Shown here piece by piece: positions 1-9,122 of a stretch of DNA of 64,000 nt (positions are counted from its first letter, which is position 1; each line of letters starts with the position of its first letter). The notes under the pieces were generated by a model that saw nothing but the letters and a program-made list of their open reading frames with translations, had not been told where the DNA came from and did not search any database. The position numbers and the translations under genes are program-made. The stretch spans positions 1,813 through 65,812 of the forward strand of contig NZ_FNZV01000011.1 in NCBI RefSeq assembly GCF_900109555.1, written 5' to 3'. This stretch comes from Pacificibacter marinus. GTDB lineage: Bacteria > Pseudomonadota > Alphaproteobacteria > Rhodobacterales > Rhodobacteraceae.

Positions 1-2
1 AA

Positions 3-368
3 AGCGGTGACCTGCGCGGCACATCTTATGGCGAACGCGTCTCGGGTGGTGGCGGTGGCGTGGATGCCGTTGTTCTGCGGCTTGCAGCACGCCAAGAGTT
101 CGAGGCGCTTGAGCGCAAGGTCGGTCGCGGCGTGGCGATGCCGATGCGCAAGGTGCGCCCGTCAAAACGTGGGGCGGGGCGCGTGTGCAAGATGATCTCG
201 GACTTGGACGCGGTGCGGGCCGTGTGTTTGCTGGGCCTGTCGATGAGTGAAGTGCTGCGCAAATATGATTGGACGGTCAGCTCGCGCAACAGCGCCGCGC
301 TGAGAGCAGCGCTGCGGGACGCGCTGGACCGCATGCAGGGCTACGGCGTCGCATCCGCAAGAAAATAG
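3..368 (+). CDS. Conserved hypothetical protein, phage-like, 5' end outside window
   Basis: The frame is open from the left edge, so the true start is upstream; the first internal Met is at 60. The visible 121 residues have a glycine run (SGGGGGVDA), a basic middle, and a C-terminal helical part with SMSEVLRKYDW followed by ALRDALDRMQGYG. That part reads like a small helix-turn-helix or DNA-packaging-type domain. I do not recognise a named family. A decayed phage spike gene lies 530 bp to the right, so a prophage or gene-transfer-agent origin is a reasonable inference, but it is not shown by this protein alone. Confidence 0.5.
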   Translation, partial: SGDLRGTSYGERVSGGGGGVDAVVLRLAARQEFEALERKVGRGVAMPMRKVRPSKRGAGRVCKMISDLDAVRAVCLLGLSMSEVLRKYDWTVSSRNSAALRAALRDALDRMQGYGVASARK

Positions 369-897
369 AGCTGCATTTTCCCAAAGGGGGGGGGGAGGGT
401 CAAAAGTCCGGAAGGCTTTTGGCCCTAGACCCGTGCTTCCCTTACGCGGAGATTTTTTTCTGTGAGCGCAGAAAAATTCAACCGAGATTGTGGGGGATGG
501 GCTGTTTGGTGAGGTGGTTTGTGATCCGCGGTACAGGTGAGGGTGTTGGTTTTTTGTTGTGGGTGTGAGGAAGTGCAACAAATACAGTGTGTTATGAGTG
601 TGGTGGTGCTGATGCGATCAGGGCGTCGCCGTCGCTTTGGAACTGCGCACGGGTAAAGCCATCTTAGTGCCGAGTTTAGAGCGCCCTTTTAGATCCGGTG
701 GCTTAGTGTTGGTTGCGCGACAGCTGGCGTAGGTGGCGTTCGAGGAGGTTTGGTCTTCAGTGCAGCAGTCCACGTACCAGATGGTGGCTAGGGTAGGCCA
801 AAATGTCCGTTACGCCGTTGTCGGCATCATCAATACGCAGGTCAAAAGCGCTGTTGAGGCCAAACAACCCGACCGTTTCTGCAGCGCGGGCAGCGGG
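369..897. other. Gene-poor stretch, decayed DNA
   Basis: No convincing gene. A run of ten G residues sits at 386-395. The minus strand at about 760-888 has an open stretch with AETVGLFGLNSAFDLRIDD that looks protein-like but has no start; it lies downstream of the spike remnant and may be another decayed phage segment. Confidence 0.4.
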
Positions 898-1094
898 CTA
901 GATTGCACGGACACGCGACACTCCCAACGGAAGGATCAAGAAATCATCAACCTGAAGGATGCACGGTCACGACGCTGATGGCACCACCGCTTTCAACATA
1001 AAGCGCGACAGCGGTATCCCCAAATCGGTCGCATCGCTTGGCGTGACAGGCATGGCATCGGTTGCAGGACCGGAAAGAGGAATGGGTCACTCAT
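898..1094 (-). pseudogene. Remnant of phage spike base protein (RCAP_rcc01079-like), frameshifted
   Basis: Reading the minus strand from the ATG at 1094 gives MSDPFLFP, then in a second frame LSGPATDAMPVTPSDATDLG, then in a third frame ALYVESGGAISVVTVHPSG, and finally DDFLILPLGVSRVRAI before a stop at about 898. The order (VTPSDxxDL, then ALYVxxGG, then LPLxVxRV) is that of the short spike base proteins found at the ends of rhodobacterial prophages and gene-transfer-agent clusters. At least three frame changes show the gene is dead. The match is from memory of the family pattern, not from a search. Confidence 0.55.
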
Positions 1095-1193
1095 GAGCGG
1101 GTTCCTAACTTTGGTTGCGTGTGTGCCATCAGACGCTCAAAACGCCGATTGTGAGGAACTTATTGAGAGGCCACTACACCTGCATACGGTAGG

Positions 1194-2297
1194 TCATGCT
1201 TTGACCATTTGCTCTTTCAGCGCGTTTTCGTAAGCGCCAAGGATTTGGTGCCATTGAAACGTTTCTTTGTGGCGTTTCAATGCGGCGTTCCGAGCTGGCT
1301 GCACCGCCTCTTTCGGGCCGCATATGGTTTGCATGGCGCGGGCCGCACCTGCCCCGTCCGAGAAATAGAATTGATCTGGCCCCGCCGTCCAGCGGTTGAA
1401 CTTGTTGTCATGGGCGAGCACGGCATTGCCCGCACCGAGAGCTTCGACCAAGGAAGGGTTCGTGCCGCCGACTTGGTGGCCGTGTAGATAGGCGCGTGCG
1501 TGGAACCGCAGTGCCTGAACTATTACGGGGTCATAAATTGCACCAGGGAAAATGACGTTGTCGCCCCCCGCCGCTTTGACAGCGCGATGATAGTCGTTTT
1601 CGGCATCGAATTTACCAAGCACCATGGCCTTGAACCCCTCGGGGAGGGAAGCCGCGCCTTGAACGAGTTCGAGGATGGAGTTCTCCGGCTCGATGCGGGC
1701 AATCGATACAAGATATTTGTCGGAATCAATGCCATATGTCGCCAGGTACGCGGGATCGGCCGCGGTAATTTCATCGCTGCCATAGGGGATCATCACGGGC
1801 GTTTTAAAGCACCGCGCCTGAACGTGTTTGGCGATCTCGGGGTGATCCGCAATCGCCACATGCGCTAAATTTGCGCCGATCAGTTCGTTAAGAAAGAACC
1901 ACACCTTCGGGGCAAAGCCCCACTTCGAGCGCTTCCATTCGATTCCATCCATATTCATCAAAATGCGCCGCCCTTTAAAGCGTTCGAGGACGCAAAACAC
2001 CGCGGTGTTATACCCGAGAACCAGATCAATGCCGGGTTGGGTCAACACATGCCTTATGCATTTGAGATCGAATTCCATCGTGCCAACAGGGCCGCTTCGT
2101 TTGGCTTGGAAATGGGTGCGCGTCACACCTTTCCACATATCCTGTTCGCCATCCTCATAAGCCCCATCGTCGTCCTGGCAATAGACATTTACCGTCCAAC
2201 CCTTGGCCACGAGATAGCGCGACAGGTAGTCTGCGAACGTTTCAAAACCACCATGTGCAGCCGGCACACCGCGTGTTCCAATAATATTCAGATGCAT
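1194..2297 (-). CDS. Glycosyltransferase, DUF1972 plus GT4-type domain
   Basis: Probably transfers a sugar (rhamnosyl or similar) during exopolysaccharide or O-antigen assembly at the inner face of the cytoplasmic membrane. The N-terminus has the DUF1972 signature GTRGVPAAHGGFETF, and the second half has the nucleotide-sugar-binding stretch GGTNPSLVEALGAGNAVLA typical of GT4 enzymes. About 367 residues is normal for the family. I chose the ATG at 2297 because GGGA lies six bases before it; an ATG four codons upstream (2309) is possible but has no Shine-Dalgarno. It stands alone on the minus strand, but the nucleotide-sugar genes beyond 4.9 kb fit the same surface-polysaccharide theme. Confidence 0.85.
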   Translation of the reverse strand: MHLNIIGTRGVPAAHGGFETFADYLSRYLVAKGWTVNVYCQDDDGAYEDGEQDMWKGVTRTHFQAKRSGPVGTMEFDLKCIRHVLTQPGIDLVLGYNTAVFCVLERFKGRRILMNMDGIEWKRSKWGFAPKVWFFLNELIGANLAHVAIADHPEIAKHVQARCFKTPVMIPYGSDEITAADPAYLATYGIDSDKYLVSIARIEPENSILELVQGAASLPEGFKAMVLGKFDAENDYHRAVKAAGGDNVIFPGAIYDPVIVQALRFHARAYLHGHQVGGTNPSLVEALGAGNAVLAHDNKFNRWTAGPDQFYFSDGAGAARAMQTICGPKEAVQPARNAALKRHKETFQWHQILGAYENALKEQMVKA

Positions 2298-2577
2298 TTC
2301 AAATCCCATTCAAAGTCTTGACGTATTTAGGTTGTCCAGCGGATGCGTATTATGATCTGGGGTCGCCTCGATGTTGTTTTCCATCTCAATCTATGCCGAA
2401 GAACGTCGGCTCTTTCATCACCAAGAAGAGCCAAATTTCACATACAGAGCAAAGCCCACACCATCAACACCAAAGCCGGATTCGTCGCTAAACCTTCACG
2501 CAATTGCTTAATATTTATGCGGCGAGAAGTAGGAAGACACTGCATTCTTTTCATCACAGAAAGATCCGTCGACAATA

Positions 2578-2778
2578 CTACCCCTTAGTGACTCGCATTT
2601 TCACGAACCCTAGAAATGCCTGCTCTGCGGAATGCGGGCGCGGATGTCCCGAGGTCGCCCAGTAGGCGCGCCAATCAACCTCCAAGGCATAAACGCGTCC
2701 CATTTGGGCGCGTTGACAGAGAAAACATGGGATGTTCATCGTCGCGAAATCATTCTTGGGGATCACATAAAAAGTCAA
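2578..2778 (-). pseudogene. Gene fragment, possibly C-terminus of a plasmid replication initiator
   Basis: The minus-strand frame is open from about 2835 to the stop at 2578, but its only credible starts are TTG 2778 or an internal Met. The C-terminal part VYALEVDWRAYW then SAEQAFLGFVKMR resembles, from memory, the tail of alphaproteobacterial RPA-type plasmid replication initiators. The N-terminal part matches nothing I know. A short protein without start or Shine-Dalgarno, next to IS debris, is best read as a decayed fragment. The family assignment is weak. Confidence 0.3.
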
Positions 2779-2918
2779 TCTGCGGGTGCCGATCGGGTAA
2801 AAGCCCCCTGCCCTTCCGCGCCAAAAATTTTAATTATTGCGGCGGTTTTGCCAATATGGAGATCGGTTATTATTGCGCACGATCGACTACATAATAGATA
2901 ACGGATAACTATTACCAG

Positions 2919-3098
2919 TTATCGCCTACGTCCATCAATCTCGACATTAGCCGGAATATCCAATCCACCAGCCCTCAAACACTCATACAGCAACTCTTTT
3001 TGAGTCAACCGGCGCCTCTTTGCCTCTGCAGCAAATGCTTCTTTTATCGGCTTAGGGACGTTCGTAAACAAAAACTGGACGCGCGGTGCATCCTTCAT
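2919..3098 (-). CDS. Small DNA-binding-type protein (ribbon-helix-helix-like), probably 5'-truncated by an IS
   Basis: 59 codons from the ATG at 3098 to TAA at 2919. A beta-strand-like start (PRVQFLFTNVPKPIKEAF) is followed by two amphipathic helices (AEAKRRRLTQKELLYECLR), the build of ribbon-helix-helix or partition-associated small proteins. The frame stays open upstream through the IS21 end at 3142-3169 without another good start, so the original gene was probably longer and lost its 5' part to the insertion. It lies upstream of, and in the same direction as, the fragment at 2578-2778. Together they may be the ruin of a plasmid replication/partition module. No specific function is claimed. 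Confidence 0.45.
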   Translation of the reverse strand: MKDAPRVQFLFTNVPKPIKEAFAAEAKRRRLTQKELLYECLRAGGLDIPANVEIDGRRR

Positions 3099-3306
3099 TG
3101 CCGAAGATTTAGCCCGACTGACACTTGGAAAGGGCGTGACTATGTCAATCGCAGAGTAAAAAGAGACCAGATCGCTGCGTAAAACTGGTCCACTGAGTTA
3201 TCGTTTGTCGTGCGCTTTGGCGCGAGGGCTTGTCATATAGCTAACGCGTGCCAAAGCGCATGTTGGCTGTTAGGCCAACATTATTCTGGTCTTAATTGGG
3301 CTTTGA

Positions 3307-4058
3307 TTACTTCTGTTTGTTACGGCTGTGTTTGAGTCTGTAGCTTTCGCCGTTCATCTCGAGAATGTGGACGTGATGGGTTAAACGATCCAACAGTGCG
3401 CCTGTCAGCCGCTCGGAGCCAAAGACCTCGGTCCATTCATCAAATGGCAGGTTTGAGGTGATGATGATGGATCCCTTTTCATAACATTGGGATATGACCT
3501 CGAAGAGCAATTCTGCGCCCGATTTACTGAGCGGAACGAAGCCCAACTCATCAATGATCAGGAGGTCTGGCTGGTCAGTTGCTTTTGAAGACGCTGTAGC
3601 CTTCGCTCATCTTGGGCTTCGATCAGGTCATGCACCAGTGCCGCAGCCGTGGTGAAGCGCACCTTTAGCCCTCGTTGGCATGCGGCCAGGCCAAGTCCCA
3701 AAGCAATGTGTGTTTTGCCCGTGCCTGATGGGCCAAGGGCGATGATGTTCTCCCTGCGATCTACGTAATCGCATCGAGCCAGATCCATCGTCAGCGGCTT
3801 GTTCAAGCTGGGCATGATCTTGAAGTCAAAGCTGTCCAAGCTCTTGGTGCTGGGGAACTTCGCCGCTTTGATGCGCCGTTCAATCATACGCCGTTCGCGG
3901 TCGATCAACTCCCTCTCACACAGGCGGGCCAGATACTGGATATGGTCTTTGTTCTCTGCAGCACAGAGCTGCGCCTGTTTGGAATACTCGCCTTGGAACG
4001 TTGGCAGCCGCAGTTGTTTAAGATGATGCCGCTATAGGATCTGAGGGGCTTCGGTCAT
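3307..4058 (-). pseudogene. istB: istB-like IS21 helper ATPase, nonsense codon and frameshift
   Basis: IstB is the AAA+ helper that directs IS21 transposition. The ATG at 4058 overlaps the istA stop. The reading is MTEAPQIL, then an in-frame TAG at codon 9, then HHLKQLRLPTFQGEYSKQ onward through the Walker A loop GPSGTGKTHIALGLG. Near 3565-3575 the frame shifts; the rest continues as DLLIIDELGFVPLS (Walker B), ITSNLPFDEWTEVFGSERL and LLDRLTHHVHILEMNGES to the stop at 3307. Family identity is clear from the motif order. Two independent lesions make it non-functional. Confidence 0.85.
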
Positions 4059-4451
4059 ACCGCGGCCCCTCCCATCAGGCTCATGTAACTGGATTGACGT
4101 GTTGTGCCAACATTGGCCTTGGGCAAGTATGGATAGAAGTCCAAATCCAATCGTGGTGGCCGCTTCTCAACCCGACACAGCACAAGATGTTTTACGGCGT
4201 CATACCCAATTGCACCCATATCAATTGCCTGCTGGATTGCGCCTTGCACAACACTCATCTCGAACGTCTCCAAAAGGCGCAGGACCTGAACGTATTCTCG
4301 CTTGCCCGGCTTACCCTGGCGGCAGTTCATGCCGCAGCATCTTCGCGATCGTCTTACGATCCTTGTTGAAATAACGCGCCGCTTCTCGAGCAGACATACC
4401 GTCCTTCAAGCAAGCACGGCGCACACGATTATAAATATCCACAGAATACAT
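4055..4451 (-). pseudogene. istA: istA-like IS21 transposase, large internal deletion
   Basis: The start at ATG 4451 has a strong GGAGG upstream and gives the helix-turn-helix N-terminus MYSVDIYNRVRRACLKDG, SAREAARYFNKDRKTIAKM, then stops near 4311. In another frame the IstA C-terminus follows at once (REYVQVLRLLETFEM, IGYDAVKHLVLCRVEKRPP, SYMSLMGG) to 4055. The catalytic DDE core, several hundred residues in an intact IstA, is missing. Confidence 0.8.
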
Positions 4452-4930
4452 CTCCCGCCCTCCGACTAAACGAAGGACACAAACTGGCGGATTTTTACTC
4501 CGCTACAACTGCGATGCGCAGCCGCTTCTGTGACCCATTATTGATCTGCGTTTTACACCGCCTCGGGCGAATGGTTGGATACATGTCAATCGCAGAATAA
4601 AAAGGGACCAATATTCGCGGGTGCTGCGTAAAATGAGGGCCGAGATCAGGTAACGTCCCTTATTCCAGCAACAGCTATAAGAAAACGATATTGCATTCTA
4701 ATAAGCACAGAGAGTCTAAATATTGAGCTGCAGCATGAAATTTTCGCAACAAGTCCGTTTTAAGGTTGGGGCGATTCAGTGGACTAGGTATAGGAACCTA
4801 TAATAAAATTTTAGGTCGAAACGGCAGTATATAGCCGCTCACATTGCTCGTGTTGAAGGCCTCTTGAAAATTAACATCATTCCGATCCGATTATATGGAT
4901 TGGTGTCACCACAAGATAAAGGAAACTTGC
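4452..4930. other. Intergenic region with IS ends and a possible ugd promoter
   Basis: Apart from the IS motifs there is no gene. A TATAAT hexamer at 4799-4804 is preceded by only a weak -35 (about 4775-4780). It lies beside a short inverted repeat TAGGT-N6-ACCTA (about 4785-4800) and could start transcription of ugd. This is a guess from sequence only. Confidence 0.3.
4583..4610. repeat. Second copy of the IS21-type end, in direct orientation
   Basis: Positions 4583-4610 repeat 3142-3169 with two mismatches in 28 bases (core ATGTCAATCGCAGA then TAAAAAG and GACCA), and both copies are followed by a CTGCGTAAAA motif. The two ends of one IS should be inverted, not direct, so this copy is probably the orphaned end of a second, largely lost element. 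Confidence 0.7.
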
Positions 4931-6097
4931 ATGAAAATCGCCGTTGCAGGAATTGGCTATGTTGGTCTGTCGAATGCCGTTCTTTTGGCGCAGCACCATG
5001 ATGTGCTTGCGGTGGATGTCTCGGCGGATCGTGTTGACCTGGTTAATGCGCGCAAAAGCCCGATTGTTGACGCAGAGCTTGAACAGTTTTTAGCCGAAAA
5101 AGACCTGCGCTTGAGCGCAACATTGGACGGTGCTGCGGCATATACGGACGCTGACTATGTCATTGTTGCGGCCCCCACAAATTACGATGCGGACACCAAT
5201 TACTTTGATACGTCCTTGGTTGAGCAAGTTATTAATTTGGTTATTTCGGTTAACAAGACAGCGACAATCGTGGTTAAGTCTACAGTGCCTGTGGGCTTTA
5301 TTAATCGCATTAGAGAAGACTATGACACTGACCAAGTGATCTTTAGCCCCGAGTTTTTGCGTGAAGGCCGCGCACTTTACGACAACTTGCATCCCAGCCG
5401 TATCATCGTTGGTGAACGTTCGGAACGCGCCAAAACATTTGCCAATATGCTGCTTGAAGGCGCTATCAAAAAAGATGTGGACCTGTTGTTCACCGATGCC
5501 GATGAAGCTGAGGCGATCAAGCTGTTTGCCAACACCTATCTGGCAATGCGGGTCGCGTTTTTCAACGAACTCGACAGCTACGCAATGGCGGGTGGGATGG
5601 ACAGCAAGCAAATCATCGAAGGCATAGGGTTGGACCCGCGCATCGGGTCGCATTACAACAATCCGAGCTTTGGTTACGGCGGTTACTGTCTTCCCAAAGA
5701 CACCAAACAACTGCTGGCGAACTACTCTGAAGTGCCGCAAAATTTGATCCGCGCCATCGTCGACGCGAACCGCACACGCAAAGATTTTCTGTCCGATCAA
5801 ATCATCGCCCACAAACCCAAAATCGTCGGTATCTACCGCTTGGTGATGAAGGCAGGTTCAGACAATTTTCGCCAGTCTTCAATCCAAGGCATCATGAAGC
5901 GGATTAAAGCCAAGGGCATCGAGGTTATAGTTTATGAACCCGTGATGAAAGACGCAGACTTTTTCGGCTCGCGGGTTGTGAATGATTTGGACGCGTTCAA
6001 ATCAGAGGCCGACGTGATCGTCGCCAACCGCATCACGGATGACATCGATGATGTGACAGACAAAATATTTAGCCGCGACCTGTACCACGCGGATTGA
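4931..6097 (+). CDS. ugd: UDP-glucose 6-dehydrogenase
   Basis: Oxidises UDP-glucose to UDP-glucuronate with two NAD+, in the cytoplasm, for acidic polysaccharides. The Rossmann start is [19 protein letters not shown]. The substrate region includes [11 protein letters not shown], and the catalytic cysteine is Cys253 in [10 protein letters not shown]. 388 residues is the usual size for the short Ugd type. The start at 4931 is chosen over an upstream in-frame codon because AGGAAA lies just before it and the Rossmann strand begins at once. The next gene, 15 bp downstream, encodes the enzyme that uses its product. Confidence 0.95.
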   Translation: MKIAVAGIGYVGLSNAVLLAQHHDVLAVDVSADRVDLVNARKSPIVDAELEQFLAEKDLRLSATLDGAAAYTDADYVIVAAPTNYDADTNYFDTSLVEQVINLVISVNKTATIVVKSTVPVGFINRIREDYDTDQVIFSPEFLREGRALYDNLHPSRIIVGERSERAKTFANMLLEGAIKKDVDLLFTDADEAEAIKLFANTYLAMRVAFFNELDSYAMAGGMDSKQIIEGIGLDPRIGSHYNNPSFGYGGYCLPKDTKQLLANYSEVPQNLIRAIVDANRTRKDFLSDQIIAHKPKIVGIYRLVMKAGSDNFRQSSIQGIMKRIKAKGIEVIVYEPVMKDADFFGSRVVNDLDAFKSEADVIVANRITDDIDDVTDKIFSRDLYHAD

Positions 6098-6112
6098 TTT
6101 AAGGATTCTAAA

Positions 6113-7120
6113 ATGCGTACAGCACTTGTCACCGGATCAGCCGGCTTTATCGGCTCTTTTGTGTGTCGCCGCCTGTTGGATGATGGGTTTCGCGTGATCG
6201 GTGTCGATTGCATGTCTGATTACTATGATGTGACCCTAAAAGAGCGCCGCAATGCGCAGCTTTTGCAGTCTGAAAACTATCGCTTTATTGAGGACAAGGT
6301 TGAGATGCCTGACCTCTTGATGTCGCTGTTTGCCGATGAAAAACCCGATGTGGTTGTGCATCTCGCAGCGCAAGCAGGTGTACGCTATTCGATAGAAAAC
6401 CCTCGATCCTATTTGGAAAGCAACATAATCGGCACGTTCGAGTTGCTTGAAGCCGCACGCGCCTACCCGCCCCAGCACATGATGCTGGCATCGACATCGT
6501 CGGCCTTTGGCGCGAACACTCAAATGCCCTATGCGGAAACAGATAAAGCCGACCATCAAATGTCGTTTTATGCCGCAACTAAAAAATCGACCGAAAACAT
6601 GGCGCATTCTTATGCGCATTTGTTCGACCTGCCGATCACCATGTTCCGGTTTTTCACCGTTTACGGCCCGTGGGGGCGCCCCGATATGGCGCTATTCAAA
6701 TTTACTAAGGCGATCTTGGAAGACACGCCGATTGACGTTTATAATCACGGTGAAATGAAGCGCGATTTCACTTATGTCGAGGATCTCGTGCAGGCCATTC
6801 GCCTGCTGATTGATACGCCGCCTGTGCGCCCTGTTGACGGCGTTGTGTCTGAGGGCGACAGCCTATCCCCCGTCGCGCCGCACCGTGTGGTCAACATCGG
6901 CAATTCGGATGCCGTGCAGCTGGTCGACTTTATCGAGGCAATTGAAACAGCTACAGGCAAAACCGCCCAACGAAACTTGATGCCAATGCAAGCAGGCGAT
7001 GTCCCCGCCACTTGGGCCAATGCGGACCTGCTGAAATCACTCACCGGCTACGCGCCAAAAACAGCCGTGCCCGAAGGCGTCGCCAAGTTCGTCGAGTGGT
7101 ATCGTGAGTATTATAAATGA
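6113..7120 (+). CDS. UDP-glucuronate 4-epimerase (NAD-dependent epimerase/dehydratase)
   Basis: Converts UDP-glucuronate to UDP-galacturonate, following directly on Ugd. It is an extended SDR: NAD loop GSAGFIGS at residues 8-15, the VDCMSDYYDVTLKERR stretch typical of the CapI/LspL type, and the catalytic pair in SFYAATKKS. The DNA-binding-pocket-like GPWGRPDMALFKFTKAIL stretch is also characteristic of this class. 335 residues is the normal length. Other UDP-sugar epimerases are possible, but the ugd neighbour and these stretches favour glucuronate. Confidence 0.88.
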   Translation: MRTALVTGSAGFIGSFVCRRLLDDGFRVIGVDCMSDYYDVTLKERRNAQLLQSENYRFIEDKVEMPDLLMSLFADEKPDVVVHLAAQAGVRYSIENPRSYLESNIIGTFELLEAARAYPPQHMMLASTSSAFGANTQMPYAETDKADHQMSFYAATKKSTENMAHSYAHLFDLPITMFRFFTVYGPWGRPDMALFKFTKAILEDTPIDVYNHGEMKRDFTYVEDLVQAIRLLIDTPPVRPVDGVVSEGDSLSPVAPHRVVNIGNSDAVQLVDFIEAIETATGKTAQRNLMPMQAGDVPATWANADLLKSLTGYAPKTAVPEGVAKFVEWYREYYK

Positions 7121-7231
7121 CTTGTACTCGCCACAAACATGCCCAAAATTAAATGTGGCACCTAATTTTCGCCTAAACTATCACCATATTTATATAAGTT
7201 TACCTCACGTCATCAAAATGAGATAAAAGTG

Positions 7232-7260
7232 TTGAAAGTCTCGATCAAATGAGGTGTTAA
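7232..7260 (+). promoter_or_regulatory. Possible rfb operon promoter
   Basis: TTGAAA at 7232-7237 and TGTTAA at 7255-7260 with 17 bases between, 24 bp before the rfbC start. They lie in an AT-rich 164-bp gap that separates the rfb genes from the epimerase. Moderate match to the sigma-70 consensus. Confidence 0.4.
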
Positions 7261-7284
7261 AATCCCAAATGAAAAGAGAGATCT

Positions 7285-7848
7285 ATGTTGATTGCAGAAA
7301 CCCCACTACTTGATGTTTATTGCATCACCCCACCCCGCTTTGGCGACCATCGAGGGTTTTTCTCTGAAAGCTGGAACAAAAAAGCGCTGGCCAATGCAGG
7401 CTTAATCCTACCCGACTTTGTGCAGGACAATCATTCTATGTCACGCGAAGTTGGGACCGTACGCGGACTGCATTTTCAAAGCCCGCCGCATGCACAGGGA
7501 AAGCTTGTGCGATGTGGTCGCGGGGCGATTTTTGATGTGGCCGTTGATGTGCGCAAAGGCTCCTCTACCTACGGGCAGTGGGTGGGCGAAAAACTGTCTT
7601 TTGAAAACGGGAAACAGCTTTGGGTGCCTGCTGGGTTTTTGCATGGTTTCATGACGCTCGAACCTGACAGTGAAATCACTTACAAATGCACCGATCATTA
7701 TGCGCCCGAATGCGATGGCGCAGTGAAATGGGACAGTTGTGGCATTGAATGGCCCCTTGAGGGCATCACGCCAATCATCTCGGACAAAGATGAAAAGGCG
7801 CAAGCATTTTCTGATTTTGTGACACCGTTTACAAAGGCCAACACATGA
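7285..7848 (+). CDS. rfbC: dTDP-4-dehydrorhamnose 3,5-epimerase
   Basis: Third step of dTDP-L-rhamnose synthesis: double epimerisation of dTDP-4-keto-6-deoxyglucose. The cupin fold carries the family residues in [24 protein letters not shown] (catalytic His) and [10 protein letters not shown]. 187 residues is the normal length. The start at 7285 has AAAGAGAG upstream. First of four genes joined by 4-base overlaps (rfbC-rfbB-rfbD-rfbA). Confidence 0.95.
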   Translation: MLIAETPLLDVYCITPPRFGDHRGFFSESWNKKALANAGLILPDFVQDNHSMSREVGTVRGLHFQSPPHAQGKLVRCGRGAIFDVAVDVRKGSSTYGQWVGEKLSFENGKQLWVPAGFLHGFMTLEPDSEITYKCTDHYAPECDGAVKWDSCGIEWPLEGITPIISDKDEKAQAFSDFVTPFTKANT

Positions 7849-9122
7849 AGATTTTAGTGACAGGTGGCGCAGGATTTATCGGCTCAGCGGTGGTTCGTTT
7901 GGCTGTGGGACGTGGACATGAGGTGGTGAATGTTGATGCGCTGACCTATGCGGCGTGTTTGGACAATGTGGCTTCAGTGTCGGAAAGCCCGCTTTATGCT
8001 TTTGAACACGTAGATATTCGAGATCGAGCTGGATTAGACACTGTTTTTGCCAAACATAGACCTGATGTGGTTATGCATTTGGCGGCAGAAAGCCACGTAG
8101 ATCGCTCTATTGATGGGCCAGGGGATTTTGTCGAAACCAATATCACCGGCACGTTTAATATGCTGGAAGCAGCGCGCAAATATTGGGTTGAAGCAGGCAA
8201 GCCTGACACATTTCGGTTCCACCACATTTCCACCGATGAAGTGTTTGGGTCGCTGCCCAATGACCCTGATGTGCTGTTCACCGAAGACACACCTTATGAT
8301 CCGCGCTCGCCGTATTCTGCGTCTAAAGCCAGTTCAGATCATCTTGTGCGCGCTTGGCATGAAACCTATGGTTTGCCAGTTGTTTTGACCAACTGTTCGA
8401 ACAATTACGGCCCATTTCATTTCCCCGAAAAATTGGTGCCGGTGATTATTCTGAATGCGCTGGCGGGCAAAGCTTTGCCGATTTATGGCGATGGCGGCGT
8501 GCTGTTCACCGAAGACACACCTTATGATCCGCGCTCGCCCTATTCTGCGTCTAAGGCCAGCTCAGATCATCTTGTGCGCGCTTGGCATGAAACCTACGGT
8601 TTGCCAGTTGTTTTGACCAACTGTTCGAACAATTACGGTCCCTTCCATTTCCCCGAAAAATTGGTGCCGGTGATTATTCTGAATGCGCTGGCGGGCAAAG
8701 CTTTGCCGATTTATGGCGATGGCGCGAATATTCGGGATTGGCTATTCGTTGAAGACCACGCGGATGCGCTTTTGCTGGTCGTCGAAAAAGGCGCGCTTGG
8801 ACGCAGCTATAATATTGGCGGCGAAAACGAGCGTACAAACCTTGAATTGGTCAAGACGCTTTGTGCGATTTTGGACGCGAAACGACCCAAATCCAGTGGC
8901 AGCTATGCCGATCAGATTTCCTTTGTGACGGATCGCCCCGGCCATGATGCGCGCTATGCGATCGACCCTAGCCGCATTCGGGGCGAGCTGGGGTGGCGGC
9001 CATCTGTGACCGTCGAAGAAGGCTTGGAAAAAACCGTGGATTGGTATCTCACAAACGAAACATGGTGGCGCTCTTTGCAGCAACGCCACGGTGTTGGCGA
9101 GCGATTGGGCGTCAAAACATGA
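7845..9122 (+). CDS. rfbB: dTDP-glucose 4,6-dehydratase with internal 76-residue tandem duplication
   Basis: Second step of dTDP-L-rhamnose synthesis. The NAD loop is [12 protein letters not shown] and the active-site triad T130-D131-E132 is in STDEVFG. At 425 residues it is 76 longer than a usual RfbB. Residues 143-218 and 219-294 are the same segment repeated, each with the catalytic YxxxK (Tyr157/Lys161 and Tyr233/Lys237) and each ending [10 protein letters not shown]. Without one copy the protein would be about 349 residues, the normal length. The repeat should disturb the fold, so activity is doubtful unless one copy loops out. It overlaps rfbC and rfbD by four bases each. Confidence 0.93.
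   Translation: MKILVTGGAGFIGSAVVRLAVGRGHEVVNVDALTYAACLDNVASVSESPLYAFEHVDIRDRAGLDTVFAKHRPDVVMHLAAESHVDRSIDGPGDFVETNITGTFNMLEAARKYWVEAGKPDTFRFHHISTDEVFGSLPNDPDVLFTEDTPYDPRSPYSASKASSDHLVRAWHETYGLPVVLTNCSNNYGPFHFPEKLVPVIILNALAGKALPIYGDGGVLFTEDTPYDPRSPYSASKASSDHLVRAWHETYGLPVVLTNCSNNYGPFHFPEKLVPVIILNALAGKALPIYGDGANIRDWLFVEDHADALLLVVEKGALGRSYNIGGENERTNLELVKTLCAILDAKRPKSSGSYADQISFVTDRPGHDARYAIDPSRIRGELGWRPSVTVEEGLEKTVDWYLTNETWWRSLQQRHGVGERLGVKT
8271..8726 (+). repeat. In-frame 228-bp tandem duplication inside rfbB
   Basis: Copies are 8271-8498 and 8499-8726. I find seven base differences between them, all in third codon positions and all silent (for example CCG/CCC at a Pro and TTT/TTC at a Phe), so the encoded 75 residues are the same apart from the junction. 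Confidence 0.95.

Larger units (their letters stand above)
3142..4575 (-). mobile_element. Defective IS21-family insertion sequence (approximate right end)
   Basis: The region holds istB- and istA-type genes on the minus strand with the usual ATGA overlap. The left end is taken as ATGTCAATCGCAGA at 3142, with IS21-style repeated motifs of the GTAAAA(A) type at 3157 and 3180. On the other side, inverted motifs lie at about 4490-4510 (GGATTTTTACTCCGC) and 4550-4560 (GCGTTTTACACCGCC). The right boundary is uncertain. Both genes are broken, so the element cannot move by itself. Confidence 0.7.

Noticed and set aside
386-395. Run of ten G as a phase-variation tract
   Set aside because: It is 18 bases after a stop codon and no gene or promoter uses it, so a switching role cannot be supported.
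733-978. 81-codon GTG ORF on the plus strand
   Set aside because: No ribosome site or family, and it lies antisense to the spike remnant, which explains the sequence better.
2616-2894. Plus-strand ORFs of about 90 codons
   Set aside because: Arg/Ser-rich, no known motif, antisense to the gene fragment at 2578-2778.
5090-5812. 240-codon minus-strand ORF inside ugd
   Set aside because: Shadow of a strong gene; Cys/His/Arg-rich composition typical of antisense frames.
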